This document shows, piece after piece, positions 10,598 through 22,458 of a stretch of 64,000 nt of DNA. The translations under genes were made by a program, and so were the position numbers. The stretch covers positions 85,400,001 through 85,464,000 of the forward strand of contig CM060835.1 of the NCBI GenBank assembly GCA_030762175.1, given 5' to 3'. Numbering within the stretch: position 1 is the stretch's first letter; each line of letters begins with the position of its first letter. This DNA comes from Metallyticus violacea. Its lineage: Eukaryota; Arthropoda; Insecta; Mantodea; Metallyticidae. Below the pieces are notes generated by a model. That model was not told where the DNA came from. It did no database searches and saw nothing but the letters and a program-made list of their open reading frames with translations.

Positions 10598-12926
10598 AGA
10601 TTCAAGAGTTTTTATTGATAATAATAACCTGTGGCCTTAGGGGGGGGGGGCGTACAGGAAAAGTTTACATGAATGCAAAATTATCAGATGATCTTATAGT
10701 TGTTACTGGTGCATAAAACCCATGCAATACTCTCTCAAGAGAGAACGAGAAACAGTTTTATGTTGTACTTTCGGGGTTGTGTTTCTTGGTACTAATTTTT
10801 GCACCTGTATTGATTGTTTTATGTTTACTGGAATTTATCATGTACTTATTACGTACATTTATTGTTTCTTATTCTACACTAGCCTGTGGTATTTTTATAG
10901 AGGAAGTTAGGAGAGGGTAGGGAGGGGAGGGTTAGCTTTATTTACATTGTGGATGGGAGGTGAATATTTACATATACACATATTTATGCATTTACATATG
11001 CCATCTTGATTCTTTTGTATTTCCTGTGTTGAGATATGCCTCTGCCAATATTTCGAATTACCATGCTCGGGTGTACCTCATTTTTTTGCCCAGAACTTGT
11101 GAGTTTTATCAGTGATAAAATCAGCTACAGGCTTGATTCCTGTCTCCCGATGTATGGTAACGTTTGCAGTGAGGATTGGAACGTGATGTAATTTTCTGAG
11201 GCAAATATTCTGTATTGTTTGTAGGGGCGCTATTACTGTTTTTGATGCGTTTGCCCATGCTGCCCTAGCGTAGGTCAAAAAACTTAGTATGAATGCTTTG
11301 TAGGGTATGAGTTTGGACTTTTCTGTAACCAACTTACTGCGAAAAATGGGGGCACATATTTTCAGGCGCCGCCGGGCACCTTTGGCGGTATTTGTGGTGT
11401 GTCTGTTGAAAGTTAATTTGGAGTCTTAGTATTACTCCTAAGTGTCGTGTATGGCGACGAAACGCCAATATTTCTGTGTGTACTGTGATGTGAAGATCGG
11501 GACTTTTTCTCTTTTGTGTGAAAATCACTGGGGTGCAATTCCCAGGATTGATGTTTATTTTCCATGTGTCCAGCCATGTAATGTGCGTATTCCATATTGT
11601 AGGTGTTTGTGATGTGTGTATATTACCGTGTCGTCGACATACATGATCACTTTGCTGGTGACTGTTTGTGGGAAGTCGCTTGTAAATGTGGCATACAGGA
11701 GAATGGGGCCCCTTGGGGGACGCCTGCTTTTTGCTGTTTGGTACTTGATGTCCCCTGGGCCGCCTGTATATAGTAAGTTCTTTCGATTAGGTAGTTTCCC
11801 AGCAGGGGTAGGAAAGTCTGAAGGTCTGGGTGGGAATGGTATTTGTACAGAATACCTACGTGCCAGCATTTATCGAAAGCGGCCTCCAGATCCAGAAATA
11901 GTGCCAACGTTGAGGCCCCATTGTTAAAATGTTCGGTTATGTCATCTGTCAGTTTTAACAACTGCAATTCAGTTGAGTGTTGTTTTCTGAAGCCAAATTG
12001 AAATTTTGATATATCATCATATTCCGAAACTGATTTTTGAATTTTGCTAAGAAAGACTTTCTCGAACAATTTACCAATTACGGAGAGAAGACTTATTGGT
12101 CTGTAATTTTGGGGGGAGGGGCCTAAAGTTTTTGCCTGGTTTTAAAATCATTACTACTTTCGCCTGCTTCCAGGCAGCAGGGAAGTGACGATACATGAGA
12201 CACGCGTTAAGAATTTTTGTTTGTCTGAACTAATGCCTTACGCGGCATATTTTTCAAGTCTTCATTTCTCACTCCATCTGGCCTGGTGCTTCTGCATGAC
12301 TTCAGTTTTTGTATCTGGTTGTAAACTTCCTGCGTAGTAAAAAGTAGAAGATGGGGTTTGTGCTCTATCGCTTGCTACCGTTGAAGCCATGCCCAATCAT
12401 GCGCTCATGCTCATGATTGGTGGTTGGGTTTTCTTTGAATCGTTGTTCTAGCATGTCCGCGAATATTTCGGCTTTTTCTGTCGTGGAGAACGCAAGCCTT
12501 CCCCTCCCTTGGAGCGCCTGAGATCTAGTATGCAATGCGCCGGCGTTTTTGAAATCTGGAGCACCTGCCACAAGGAGTTGTCCGAATGTATACAGTTTTT
12601 CATTTTAACTTCCCATTTTTCGTGGTTGTTGATACTTATTTGATTTGTTATCAATTTTCGAAGCCATTTTGTTGTGGCTTTGTAAATGGGTGCTCCAGTT
12701 TCACGCCACCGTCGCATGCATCGCCTGCGTCTAGCAATCAGGCGTTTCACTTCGGGGTATGTGACCTAGCTTGGTATACCAGCGGGGGCCTCAATGCTGT
12801 TAATTTTTGCTGTCCTCAGAGAGGCAGTGAAATTTGTGACTCCAGGTCGATCTCCTCTGGGCTTGTGTAAGCCAATGTGGGTTCAGCTAATTGGTGCATT
12901 TGGGCTTTAAATTTGCCCCAGTCCGT
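10598..12926 (-). mobile_element. E5b: 3' half of a jockey-type LINE (RT and 3' UTR)
   Basis: Minus strand. The 3' tail and UTR lie at 10,598-11,077 (TTATTGATAATAATAACC tail side, G-rich run at 10,640). RT pieces lie upstream: EN-RT linker (12,448-12,750, RLIARRRRCMRRWRETG), a fingers/palm segment (11,647-12,069: FQFGFRKQHSTELQLLKL, FLDLEAAFDKCWH, AGVPQGAPF), catalytic box as MYVDDTVIY (11,640) and a thumb remnant (LGVILRL). Frameshifts separate all parts. The 5' part begins abruptly at the end of EN near 12,926, where E5a RT sequence stops. I infer either insertion followed by deletion, or recombination between related copies. Confidence 0.7.
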
Positions 12927-14663
12927 TACAGGCCTACGGGCACATTTCTGGCCGTGGTTCTCCCAGTTAATCGGAGCAACCATAGCTCCGTTGAGTGCTC
13001 CTGTCGGAAACTTAACTGGAATTTGGAAATTTCATCAATGTCCGAGATTTGTTTTTTGAGACGCGAAAGAATGAGCTTTTCGAACAGTTTACCAATATTG
13101 GACAGAAGACTTATCGGACGACAGTTGGAAGGATGCCTGCTGCTTTTGCTCTGCTTATGTATCATGATTATTTTTGCCTCTTTCCACTTAGTTGGAAAAT
13201 AATTGTGCTTGAGGCAGGCGTTAAAATTTTTCGTTAATTGCACCAGAGCCTTACTTGGTAATTGTTTTAAGTCTTCATTAGTCACTCTGTCCGGGCCGGC
13301 AGCTTTACGATTTCTAAGTAATCGTAGTTGATTGAAAACTTCCTGACGCGTGATTAATCATAGTGATTGCTCGCACTTCCGTGCCGCCCAGTGTCAAACC
13401 CAGGAACTAACTTGCTGGTCCTGTTGTTGGTTTGAAATGTTATCGTCTGTAAAATGGTCGGTAAGGACGTCGGCAAAAACCTCCACCTTATCGCCGAAGA
13501 AAAAATTTGGTCAGCAGGAGTATGGAGCGCAACGTTTCCAGTGTGCACGCTGGAGAATGCCTTAAATGACTTTACTAGCTTCCACAAAGTTTGGTCTGAA
13601 TGCGTGGTACTTAGCAATGTATGTTCCCACTGATCTTGCCTGTTAGTGGCGATTTGGAATTTGATTACTTTGCGTAGCCATCTGCTGACGCAGCATAAAT
13701 TTGAAGGCCAGTAATCCTCCATAGTCTCGTGAGACATCGTCTCCTGGCAATCAGTCGCTCCAACTTGGAGTAAGTGACGTAGCTGGGCGGAGAAACAGTG
13801 GTGGTTGTGGCATTCATTTTCGCCGTGCGCAGCGAAGCAGTAAAGTTTTCAATCGCAGCATCAATTTCTGCTTCGCTGTTGTAGCAAAGTCTGGGCTGCG
13901 CCATCGCGTGCAAGTGCACCTTATACTTGTCCCAATCTGTGTCGGCTCGTCGGACCAGTGGCGGGGCCCTGGCCGCTGCGACGCCACAATGTCAACGTGC
14001 ACGGTCAGGTGATCCTAGTCCTGGCTGTGATAGACTGTGAAATTTTGCGATAAGGTTGCGTTTTTAGCGACAACGAAGTCCAAAATCTCCGGGTCATGGA
14101 GCCTCGAGCGGTGCCAAAAGGTGGGGTCCAAGGGGGCGTGCACCTCAGTATCGTCATTTTCCACAATGTAATCCGCTAGGATATTTCCTGCCGCGTTTGC
14201 AAGGCGAGAATTCCACATCGGGTGCCGAGCATTGAAGTCTCCTGCTAAGATTACATGCTCCTCCATGTCGAGGATTTTCTTGAGGTCTCTCAGAAAGTAA
14301 TGGGGGTGGGCGGCCTGTAAAGAGTGACTACCATCACTGTTTTTGAATTTATTTGTATTTTAAGTGCCGTGCACTCTAACGCTTCAAGTGTAGGAAACGT
14401 TACGGTAGCGTGAGCAATCGTGTTTTTTATTATTATAGCAGCCCCCCCCCCCTCTGGTCTGCCGATGCGACCAGTGCGAAAAATGGTGTACCCTTGGAGC
14501 TTGAAAGAATGCTACGGCTTTAATTTTGTTCCACTAATGAATGTAATTTCAATTTTTTGCGCCTCAGGTATCTTTCGAGTTCGTGTTGGCTGCCATGTAT
14601 GCCATCGGCATTCCACAGCAGCGAACGAGTTGAAATTATGCGCCTCCGCTTTTAAGATTCAAG
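12927..14663 (-). mobile_element. E5a: 5' part of an ORF2 (EN and RT fingers) of an E9-like LINE
   Basis: Minus strand. It begins at the ORF2 start near 14,660 (RSLLWNADGIHGSQHE, as in E9). The EN body is at 14,015-14,266 (ILAGDFNARHPMWNSRLANA). The SDH box region near 14,030 is frameshifted. A linker (13,665-13,919) and RT fingers (12,926-13,285: KWKEAKIIMIHKQ, CRPISLLSNIGKLFEKLIL, EHSTEL) follow. It ends at about 12,926, where E5b starts, so the palm with YADD is absent. Close protein similarity to E9 and E10 shows one family. Confidence 0.75.
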
Positions 14664-15024
14664 ATTTTTTATTAATAGAAAATATCCTGTGGCCTTACAT
14701 AGGGGGGAGGGGCTGTGCAGGAGAAATTTACGTTACTGTACGTTTATTATATGTTCTTATAGTTGTTAACGTGACCTACAAGCCGTGTGATACTATTTCT
14801 CATTCTCTCTTTCGAGAGAACGAGAATTAGTTTTAAGTTGCACATCTGGGTTTTGTTTCGTGGTACTTATTGTACCTGTATTGTTTATTGCATGTTTCCA
14901 TGTACTTATCACGTACATTTATAGCAAGTACTTATTACGTACATTTAAATTTGTTTATACACACTATCCTATGGTTTATTTACAGAGGGAGGTTAGAGGG
15001 CAAAGGGAGGGGAGGGGTAGCTTT
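14664..15024 (-). mobile_element. 3' UTR and tail of an E5/E9-type LINE
   Basis: Read on the minus strand it resembles the E5b 3' UTR at 10,598-10,950, with the same G-rich run next to the tail (14,700), the same purine-rich stretch (14,985-15,020) and the tail TTAATAAAAAATCTTGAATC. It is joined directly to an unrelated RT segment (E6) at about 15,025. Confidence 0.65.
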
Positions 15025-16150
15025 ATGGCGTTGCTCTTTGCCGGGTTGACATTCGACAACGCCTACACCACCTTTCGATTAGGTATAGTAGTCTTTGTAT
15101 GGGAATGATGGCTCTGTTTATGTTCCTATTTGTTTTGTATAGCAGGACGTCATCTGCGTATTGAGCAGTGTTGACGTCTGTTGCGTGGGGAAAGTCTGAC
15201 ATGTAAATGTTGAACAGATTTGGGGATATAACATAACCTTCGGGGACTCCTCCGCGTATCGGTCTTAGTGTTGAATTGTTTCCCGTCACCGCTACTTTGA
15301 AAGTGTGATGTAAAAGATATGAGTGTATAATATGTATGTAGTGTTTGGGAAGCTCCAGGTGGATGAGTTTATATAGGAGCCCAGCGTGCCAGGTCGTCGA
15401 GAAGGACTTTTCTACGTCCAAACACACTGCTGGGGTGTAGGCTCCCTCCTGGAAGCCCAGGGCTGAGGCCTCCACAACCCTCAGCAGCTGTTGGACAGTA
15501 GAGTGCCCAGGACGGAATGAAATTGGTGAGGAGGGATGGCTTGAATGTTTCCCAGTAAAGGAAGCATTCGGGCAAGAAGTAATCTCTCAAACACTTTTGA
15601 GAGCGTAGAAAGGAGAACTGGTTGATCAGTAGCTGGAGGGGTGGATGGGTGTTTGCCTGGTTTCAATATGCTTATCACCCGTGCCTCCCTCCACTCTCGT
15701 GGAAAGTGGCTCAGAATGATGCACATATTGAAGACTCTTGTGACAAAGAGCACAGCCTTGAAAGGAAGGTTGCGGAGCATGAGGGGCGTTAGTCCATCAG
15801 GCCGGGCAGCCTTTTGGGGTTTGAGACGCTGGGTTGCGCCCTGGACTTCACGGGGATGAACGATGGGAATCCGTGAGTCATCTTCATCCGGCGGCCGTCG
15901 AAGATATCGACGGACGTCGCGACGAACCTGACTTGAGAAGGTGTCGTCCTGGGGGTCATCTCTAGGCCTGAAAAGACGTTCCAGATAGTCAGCGAGGGCA
16001 TTGGCTTTGACTTGAGGGTCATACACGAGGCCTCGGGTGCCATGGACTGGTCGGAAGGTTTTGTCTCTTTGACCACGGAGGTTCTTAGCAATCCTCTACA
16101 CGTCTCCATCTATCAAGTTCTGTCTTGCCATAGTGTCCACCACGCGAGCC
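15025..16150 (-). pseudogene. E6: divergent jockey-type RT fragment
   Basis: Minus strand. The upper piece (16,026-15,481) gives the EN-RT linker and RT fingers (YDPQVKANALADYLERLF, LKPQKAARPDGLTPLML, WREARVISILKPGKHPS). The lower piece (15,475-15,023) has the palm with LDVEKSFSTTWHAGLLYKL, GGVPEGYVISPNLFNIY and the catalytic box YADDVLLYK. A frameshift near 15,480 separates them. The conserved PQG glutamine is replaced (PEG). The sequence is clearly different from the RTs of E3, E5, E9 and E10. Both ends are truncated, with ORF1 of E7 on one side and an E5-type 3' UTR on the other. Confidence 0.75.
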
Positions 16151-18245
16151 TACATAACTCAAATACTTCTTTTATGTCGCCTAGTCCTGTTGTAGATGCT
16201 GAGGCGGTACCAGTGGGTGCGGCCTGGCCACTCTGGGAAGCTTGTTTGCCTTGAGCAGTTGCTGCAAATGTTTGGCCATCCCTGGTGTGTGCAGGGTTTG
16301 TTATGGTTCTGTTTTTATGGATTTGTAGTTGTCTTGCTAGATCTGCCTGTTGCCTTCTGTCCCTTTCATTTTGAAGGGTGTCGCAACCTCTGTAGTTGGC
16401 TGGGTGGCACATCGGGGCGTGACATTTTCTTGCCCTCTAAGTGGGCGGGCAAGCAAGCGGTGGGCGCCCCCACACAGCACGCATTTAGTATGCAGATTTC
16501 ATTTCTGGTAAGTGTGCCGTAATTGCTGGCAAATAAAGCATTGCGAGATATTATTATTTGTCTTATAATTTTCTATTTGAACTAAGATGTTACAAATTTG
16601 CCTCATGAAAATGAGTTTTTTATTTTGTTCATCACGTTCCAGTGTTACTATGAATATTGGCAGAGGCCTACCTTTGGATTCCATTTGTTTAATGTTGGTG
16701 ACGGTGTAGCCTCTGGCCTCCAGGTCCTCTCTCATGTCGTCTGTTGCCATGTTCTCCGGCAGCTAAAAAATGGCGAATCGTAGTGGAAATTCATCTTTTG
16801 GAGTAAAACTGAAGTAGCGGACCCCAGCATCCCGCAGGGCGTCCAGTACAGGAATGAAATCAGATCTTTTCTGTAGTAAGATTTTTAATCCAGTAAAGGT
16901 GGATTGAATTTGATACTGACGGTGGGGGCAAATGCTTTTCAGGATTCTCAGAACGATATTTATTGAAGTGGCGTCTGGGATCACAATTCTGGGTGGTTTG
17001 TTTTCTGGGATTGTTGTGGGTGTGTCATTGGCGGGGGCGGTGGTTGTAGGAATGTTTGTTGTGGCATTCGGACGGGGAGTAGGGATTTTTTTTAGTAGTG
17101 TTTAACGCCCGTTTTCACTACTGAGGCACCACAGGCGGTGGACACTGATGATACATGAGATGAAATGATAAATTGGGAAAGGATATTTTTTTTAAGGAAG
17201 GAAGCGTTCCAGGCCTAAGTTTAGGTACCTCCCCGGCATTTGCCAATTATGAAGACTGAGGAAAACCTGGAAAAAACCCCAGTCAGGGAGGACGGTCCTG
17301 GCGGGATTCGAACCGCAGACCTCCCGCTCACGAGTCCGTGCCTTAACGACCTCGGCCACCCGTGGCGGTACGGAGTGGGGATTGATTTTACTGTGCTGAC
17401 GCTAGGTTTTGCAATTGGCTTTTGTTGTTGTTGTTGTTGGTTTTTGGGATGGAGTGTTTGTTAGTTTGGTGCGGGCTTACCTGGTTTTTGGGGGCGGGGA
17501 CTTTTGGGTGGGGGTGGAGGTGGTTCTGTAGTTGAAGGAGCATTTTCCATTTCCTTTTCATTTGTAGCCAAGGCGGCGTATTTGATTGCCATTGGCAATT
17601 TGAAACTGTTGGTCTGGATTTCGCCTGCAATGGACGGGAGCTGTTTGAGCATCTACCTGAGAGGCGCCGCCTTCGCACCTTGGTGGGGAGCCATTCCTCT
17701 CTTCTCTCCGCCAATCGACGTCGTTTCCGACGAATCTCCTTAAGAAGTTGGGAGAGACACTCCGCCACATTCCCCCAGCTTTCTTCGGTTGGATTAAGCC
17801 CATTTAGAAGGAAGGTGTAGTATATTTGCTCCTTTCGGAGCTCTGGAAGTTCGCTGCGGAGATTCTCCGCTACCGGGTCCTTTGGCGTTATGTCGTCCTC
17901 GCTCTCACTTGTGCTTACTTCATCCTCGGAAGTAGTGGGAGCTGGAATTTTCTGAGTGTTCGGGGCCGAAGTTGACGGTTGCTGGCAAGCCGGGGTCGAA
18001 GTTGGTAGATGTTGGCATGTGGGGGCGGAGCCCGTTGGATTTAGTAGTTGCTGGTTAGCAGGGCCCGAGGGGGTTGGCTGCTGGAGTTTGGGGGCGGAAG
18101 ATGTTGAGTTTGAGTCGGCGGCTGGTGTGGCCGCGTTCTCCATTGCTGCTGTAGTTGAGGAATGGGAGGGGTTACATTGTAGTGGTGTGCCTACCTTCAT
18201 GGGCAAACACAAAACACTGACACCGTCTCTTAGCACTATGCACTA
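16151..18245 (-). pseudogene. E7 ORF1: Gag-like CCHC protein, split by a SINE
   Basis: Minus strand. The N-terminal part (18,236-17,388) starts at an inner Met (MENAATPAADSN, about 18,143) and is Ser/Thr/Pro-rich with an acidic stretch (SEDEVSTSESEDD). A SINE sits at 17,088-17,369. The C-terminal part continues as a PRE-like region (16,984-16,763; RDAGVRYFSFTPKDEFPLRF), then MEDLEARGY-type sequence and a knuckle (CFICQQLRHTYQK, 16,750-16,499). A last knuckle (CHPANYRGC) and helix (GLGDIKEVFEL) follow (16,412-16,160). Frameshifts lie near 17,650, 16,760 and 16,490. The last 60 codons resemble E9 ORF1, so it is the same family. Its own ORF2 is missing. Confidence 0.75.
17088..17369 (-). mobile_element. 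SINE-1 copy (tRNA-headed SINE) inside E7 ORF1
   Basis: Minus-strand SINE. The head carries an A-box-like GTGGCCGAGGTCGTTAAGG and a B box GGTTCGAATCCC, in the order expected of a pol III promoter derived from a tRNA with a Ser/Leu-like A box. The body is about 200 bp and the 3' end ACGGGCGTTAAACACTAC runs into an A tract (T run at 17,088). Imperfect flanking repeats ACGGGGAGTAGGGATT (17,072) and ACGGAGTGGGGATT (17,370) look like a decayed target-site duplication. Confidence 0.85.
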
Positions 18246-18478
18246 ACACTGGCATAATTTTATGGTTTAATATAATTTGAATGGTAAAATACACTAATGT
18301 TGCCTCTGGGGGCAACAAATATATTTCTTTTAAGAGGTGAGGCCCTCTTGAATGTATTTCACTGTCACTTCACTTTAGGTCGAAGGCAGCAGTAGATTTG
18401 GTTAGAGTTGAAAGTGTGGCAGGCCACAGTCACTGTGACTTAACCTGCATTCTCGCAGAGGTCCGCCACAGAGCGCAG
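18246..18478 (-). other. Probable 5' leader of E7
   Basis: No ORF is seen. It lies upstream of E7 ORF1 on the minus strand and is likely its 5' UTR. A CCTCTGGGGGCAAC segment gives a small local hairpin. Confidence 0.3.
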
Positions 18479-18489
18479 TTGGCCGCTTG

Positions 18490-18925
18490 TTTTAATTTTT
18501 AAAGCCCCCCCCCGAAGGGAGGGCGAGAAGGGGCACCACCTCGCCCCATCTCGGTGGCGATCAACCTAGAAAGATTCTACATCGCCTCCCCATGCTATTA
18601 GTACTAATAACATGCAGGAATTGATAGGAGAGGTGTGTTCGGGTACCGCTAATGCACCCCGGAATTCAGTGGAGATAGATGTAGGGCTCGCATGCATGCA
18701 TGCAGGAGCGATAGGCGTGCTGTTTGTCCGGGAGACGCACTTGACCTTGAAGGCCCAGAGCGCCCCCACGGGGAGTTAGAGTTGGCGTGAATGCCCATGC
18801 AAAAGGGAGTAAAGGTAAAGGTAATGAGTGAGTGGCATGCGCCTACTGTTATTGGTGTTTGCAGTTGCTGTTAATTATTTTCATGCTGTACGTATGCTGG
18901 TGGAGTATATGAATTAATTTGCTGT
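18490..18925 (-). mobile_element. Inverted solo copy of the E8 3' end (with target-site duplication)
   Basis: This 436-bp block is the near-identical inverse of 22,891-23,318. In its own orientation it begins AACAGCAAATTAATTC, contains CATGCATGCATGC, ends in a C/G-rich hairpin (CCCTCCCTTCGGGGGGG) and has a CTTTAAAAA tail. It is flanked by the direct repeat TTGGCCGCTTG (18,479-18,489 and 18,926-18,936), as expected of a separate retroposition event. It is either a 5'-truncated E8 or a member of a short nonautonomous family that shares the E8 3' end. ORF-like reading inside it (18,769-18,566) is spurious. Confidence 0.75.
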
Positions 18926-18936
18926 TTGGCCGCTTG

Positions 18937-19747
18937 GGAGACCCTAGGAGGCGGCAACCCGCAGAACAGGCGCCCTCCCAGAGGCCCGTCACCAGTGGCT
19001 ACTATCGATGCCTCTTTGCCCTGTGTTTTAAGCCAAAGCAGTGCTCACGTTGTCAACACTTGTGGCACGTACAGCGAGAATGTAGGACTCCACAGCCAAT
19101 ATGCGCCAAATGTACAGGCCACCATTTTTCAGGTACTTGCAGCGTTCCGCCAAAGGAACGAAAGTGCGTGCTATGTGGCTCCAAGAGCCATAGTGCAACA
19201 TGGCTCGGTTGCACCGCATGGCTGGCCGCACTCAAGAAAGCCTCGCCACAACAACCCCAGCGGGTTAGGGACCCCCCACCCCCACATAGGAATAGCTTTC
19301 TCCCCGCTGGAAATCAACGAGCAGAGGGGCAATGGTTAGTTAGAGACCATCGTGGACGGACGCGACCTGCTCCTAATCCAGCTCCCTCTGCAGCCAGGGA
19401 ACCACAGGCACCGCCTATGGAAACCCTGGCACCTAAACAGCGACACCCACCACGACAAGAAGCAGAGCACATACACACCAACATTTACACAACCTCCTAT
19501 AATGTGCGGAAAGAGTCCTTTCAGGCCTAGATCGCACACCCCTCGCGAGCATGTAGAAAACGGCAAAGCCATGGCAAAATTCCTATGCGAGTTAGGACTG
19601 CCAAACCCAGGACTGGCCATGGACCTCTTCAGGGCCCATGCCAAATGGCTCTTGGAAACAATCAGCTCCCCCCAAACCCATCCTGAACTAGTCTTCGACC
19701 ACATTCGCACCTTCTTTGGAATTCTCCATCAGCACTGTCATGGCTAG
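18937..19747 (+). pseudogene. E8 ORF1: Gag-like zinc-knuckle protein, 5'-truncated
   Basis: It reads plus from about 19,020 with three Cys/His knuckles: CSRCQHLWHVQREC, CAKCTGHHFSGTC and CVLCGSKSHSATWLGC (about 19,040-19,215). A Pro/Arg-rich linker follows. A frameshift near 19,500 leads into a separate C-terminal segment (19,500-19,747; KFLCELGLPNPG, then FDHIRTFFGIL). The PRE domain expected upstream is absent. The sequence before the first knuckle has no family similarity, so truncation lies near 19,000. The stop TAG at 19,745-19,747 overlaps the ORF2 ATG at 19,740 (ATGGCTAG). Confidence 0.7.
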
Positions 19748-21102
19748 TTCAAATACAATCAACATAATCTACTGGAATGCACACAACATCCGCCGTAAAA
19801 GAAAAGAACTAACAGCATTTCTGCAGCGGAACTCGATTCAAATTGCACTCATTAATGAAACACACTTAACACCAGATGACAGATTCAATATTCCGGGATA
19901 TAATGTATATCGCACCGACCGAAATAGAAGGGGGGAGGGACAGCAGTAATTATCCAAAATAGTGTTGACCATTTTCAAATGTACGTACCACCACTTTCAC
20001 GCTTAGAAGCTACCGCAGTCAAAATAGAACTCCTAAGGTCGTCAATGACCTTAGCTGCAATATATAATCCCCCAGGCGACATCGACCTAAATGACCTTGA
20101 CACAATCATGCAACTAGACACTAACCTGATAACTGCAGGGGATTACAACGCCAAGCACTATCTCTGGAACTGCATCAACCCCAATGAAAACGGGAGAAAA
20201 CTGTTACGATCATAAATAATAACAATTACCTACTGGTAGGACCCGAGGAGCCCACATATGTCTCTCACATAGCCAACAACATACCCGACATATTAGACAT
20301 AGCATTACTAAAAGAAATAACAACAGAAACTAACACCAGGGTGATGCATCATCTAACATCTGATCACTACCCGGTACTTCTGCAACTCGAAGCACCAATC
20401 ACGTTTATACAAGAACCACCTAGGCATAACTATAACTTAACCGACTGGGAAACCTTCACAACCGCAGTCGATAAACACATTACAGAAATTCACATTGACT
20501 CACACGAAAAGCAAGATGAGGCGCTAGATATCATTGACAACGCCATCTTGCAAGCCACTGAGGAGTGCGTGCCTGTATGCCATAGGCCGTCAAATCCAGT
20601 GAGCTTCCCGCGTGACGTAAGAGCTGCCACGCATGACAGGAACCGCGCCAGGCGCAAATGGCAGCAAACCAGAAACTTAATACACCGCAACGAATATTAC
20701 GCATGTACGGAACACGCAAATAATTTAATCAGAGAATATACGAGAAACCAGTGGAACGAGCAACTGGAAAACATAAACCCACAACAACACACTATCTGGA
20801 GAGTTGCTAAATGCCTAACACGAAACTACAGCAACATACCACCACTCCACACGGCCAATGGCATAGCAGCAACTCCACAAGAAAAAGCCGAAGCATTTGC
20901 AGACGTTTTGGCTGACACTTTCACGCCAAACACAGACGCATATGACAAGACGTTCCCTAGACTCGTGGAAGAAGAAGTGCGCCCAATTGGGACAAATCGC
21001 ACTCACAATAAAACAAGAAAAACCAACGTTAGCGAAATTAAATGACTCATTAGTCACCTCCCAACCCGCAAAGCACCAGGACCGGACAAAATACCAAACA
21101 TC
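19740..21102 (+). pseudogene. E8 ORF2, endonuclease and linker part
   Basis: It starts MASSNTINIIYWNAHNIRRKR at 19,740. EN motifs seen: N in YWNAHN, E in INETHLTP (about 19,855), D and N in AGDYNAKHYLWN (about 20,140), and the final TSDHYPVLL (about 20,360). Frameshifts occur near 19,945 (inside GGGTAV-type sequence) and near 20,210. The linker (20,341-21,045) is open and ends at a single in-frame TGA (21,043-21,045) separating it from the RT in the same frame. Acts in target-primed reverse transcription when intact. Confidence 0.8.
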
Positions 21103-22458
21103 GTGCTAAAACACCTACCAAAACGAGCACTCGAACTACTGGCTGATATATACAACTACACGTTAGAGCATGGGCGCTTGTCACCCAAGTGGAAAGAAGC
21201 AAAATTTCTGCTCTTTCTCAAGCCAAGAAAGGACCAAACGATTCCGAAAAATTACATGCCAATTAGCCTATTAAATACACTGAGCAAGGTCCTTGAGAAA
21301 ATAATACTCAAAAGAATAAACTCACACATTATTAAAAATAACATAATAGTAGACGAACAATTTGGGTTTAGAGCACACCACTCAACCACGCTACAACTAC
21401 TAAGAATGACGGAAAACATTACGCGTGGCTTCAATACCAACAGGTCAACTGGCTCAGTTTTCCTGGACATTGAGCGGGCCTTTGATAAAGTCTGGCATGC
21501 TGGCCTTATCAAGAAGCTGGCAGACTACAAACTCACAGACTCGCTGACTGCACTAACAAAAGACTACCTTTCAAATCGAACATTCAGAGCAAGTATAGGA
21601 AACTCTCTATCCTCTAGCCGACCCATCAAAGCAGGAGTACCCCAGGGAAGCCTACTTGGACCTACCCTGTTTAATATATACATAAATGACATGCCCGATT
21701 TCACTAGTGCCAGCAAGTTCATATACGCCGACGATACGGCAATCACGACACAATCGACAACTCCGCGAATAATCCACACTAGACTGCAAAATGCACTAAA
21801 CACACTCGAACCATGGTTCGAGAAGGGGAGAATTAAAGTAAATACCAAGAAATGCGAAGCAATTATATTTACAAAGCGACTGAAATATCGCCCCGAGAGA
21901 CATGCACTCCCAGCGTTAACATACAACGGCGAATCTATCGAATGGAAGTCCAAGGTTACCTACTTAGGTGTAGTAATGGATCATGGCCTAACCTGGAAAC
22001 ACCACATTAACACGGTTAGAGCCAAAGCAAATGCACAACTATACCCAATATTCAATGTAAACAGCGGACTTCAGCTAGGTATGGGCCTAACACTGTACAA
22101 AACTCTAATACGACCTATACTAACATATGCAGCCCCAGTATGGGGATATACTGCCAAAACACATCTCCCTAGGCTCCAAACAATGCAGAACCGCATTCTG
22201 CGAATAATTACGAAACTCCCACCTATAGCGCCTACAGCATTATTGCACGAGGAACTGAAAATATATTCAATAGAAGAATTCATAAAGCTACTAAGCTACA
22301 ATTTGTACAAAAACAAAAATAAGAATCATAACCAACTAACTCAAAAACTAGGTGAATACCAAACAATTCATAACAAACATATGCAACCCCTATCACTCTT
22401 CGACAGAACAATTGGCCTGGGGGAAACAGAAATAAACATCCAAGAATACCTAGAATAA
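21103..22458 (+). CDS. E8 ORF2, intact reverse transcriptase domain
   Basis: 451 open codons to the TAA at 22,456-22,458. RT landmarks: KWKEAKFLLFLKP, YMPISLLNTLSKVLEK, EQFGFRAHHSTT, palm FLDIERAFDKVWH (residues 120-132), GVPQGSLLGP (178-187), catalytic YADD (208-211), then the thumb VTYLGVVMDHGLTW. The C-terminal region has no RNase H, as in the jockey clade. The listed Met is not the natural start: the frame continues upstream through a TGA at 21,043-21,045 to LISHLPTRKAPGPDKIP. All RT core residues are present, so damage to this copy is recent or slight. Confidence 0.9.
   Translation: MLKHLPKRALELLADIYNYTLEHGRLSPKWKEAKFLLFLKPRKDQTIPKNYMPISLLNTLSKVLEKIILKRINSHIIKNNIIVDEQFGFRAHHSTTLQLLRMTENITRGFNTNRSTGSVFLDIERAFDKVWHAGLIKKLADYKLTDSLTALTKDYLSNRTFRASIGNSLSSSRPIKAGVPQGSLLGPTLFNIYINDMPDFTSASKFIYADDTAITTQSTTPRIIHTRLQNALNTLEPWFEKGRIKVNTKKCEAIIFTKRLKYRPERHALPALTYNGESIEWKSKVTYLGVVMDHGLTWKHHINTVRAKANAQLYPIFNVNSGLQLGMGLTLYKTLIRPILTYAAPVWGYTAKTHLPRLQTMQNRILRIITKLPPIAPTALLHEELKIYSIEEFIKLLSYNLYKNKNKNHNQLTQKLGEYQTIHNKHMQPLSLFDRTIGLGETEINIQEYLE

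Noticed and set aside
10640..10655. G run as a regulatory quadruplex
   Set aside because: A single long G run next to a LINE tail; no four-tract arrangement I could support.
18490..18510. piggyBac-type end at TTAA
   Set aside because: TTTTTAAAG here is the A-rich tail of a retroposon. No matching second TTAA and no transposase.
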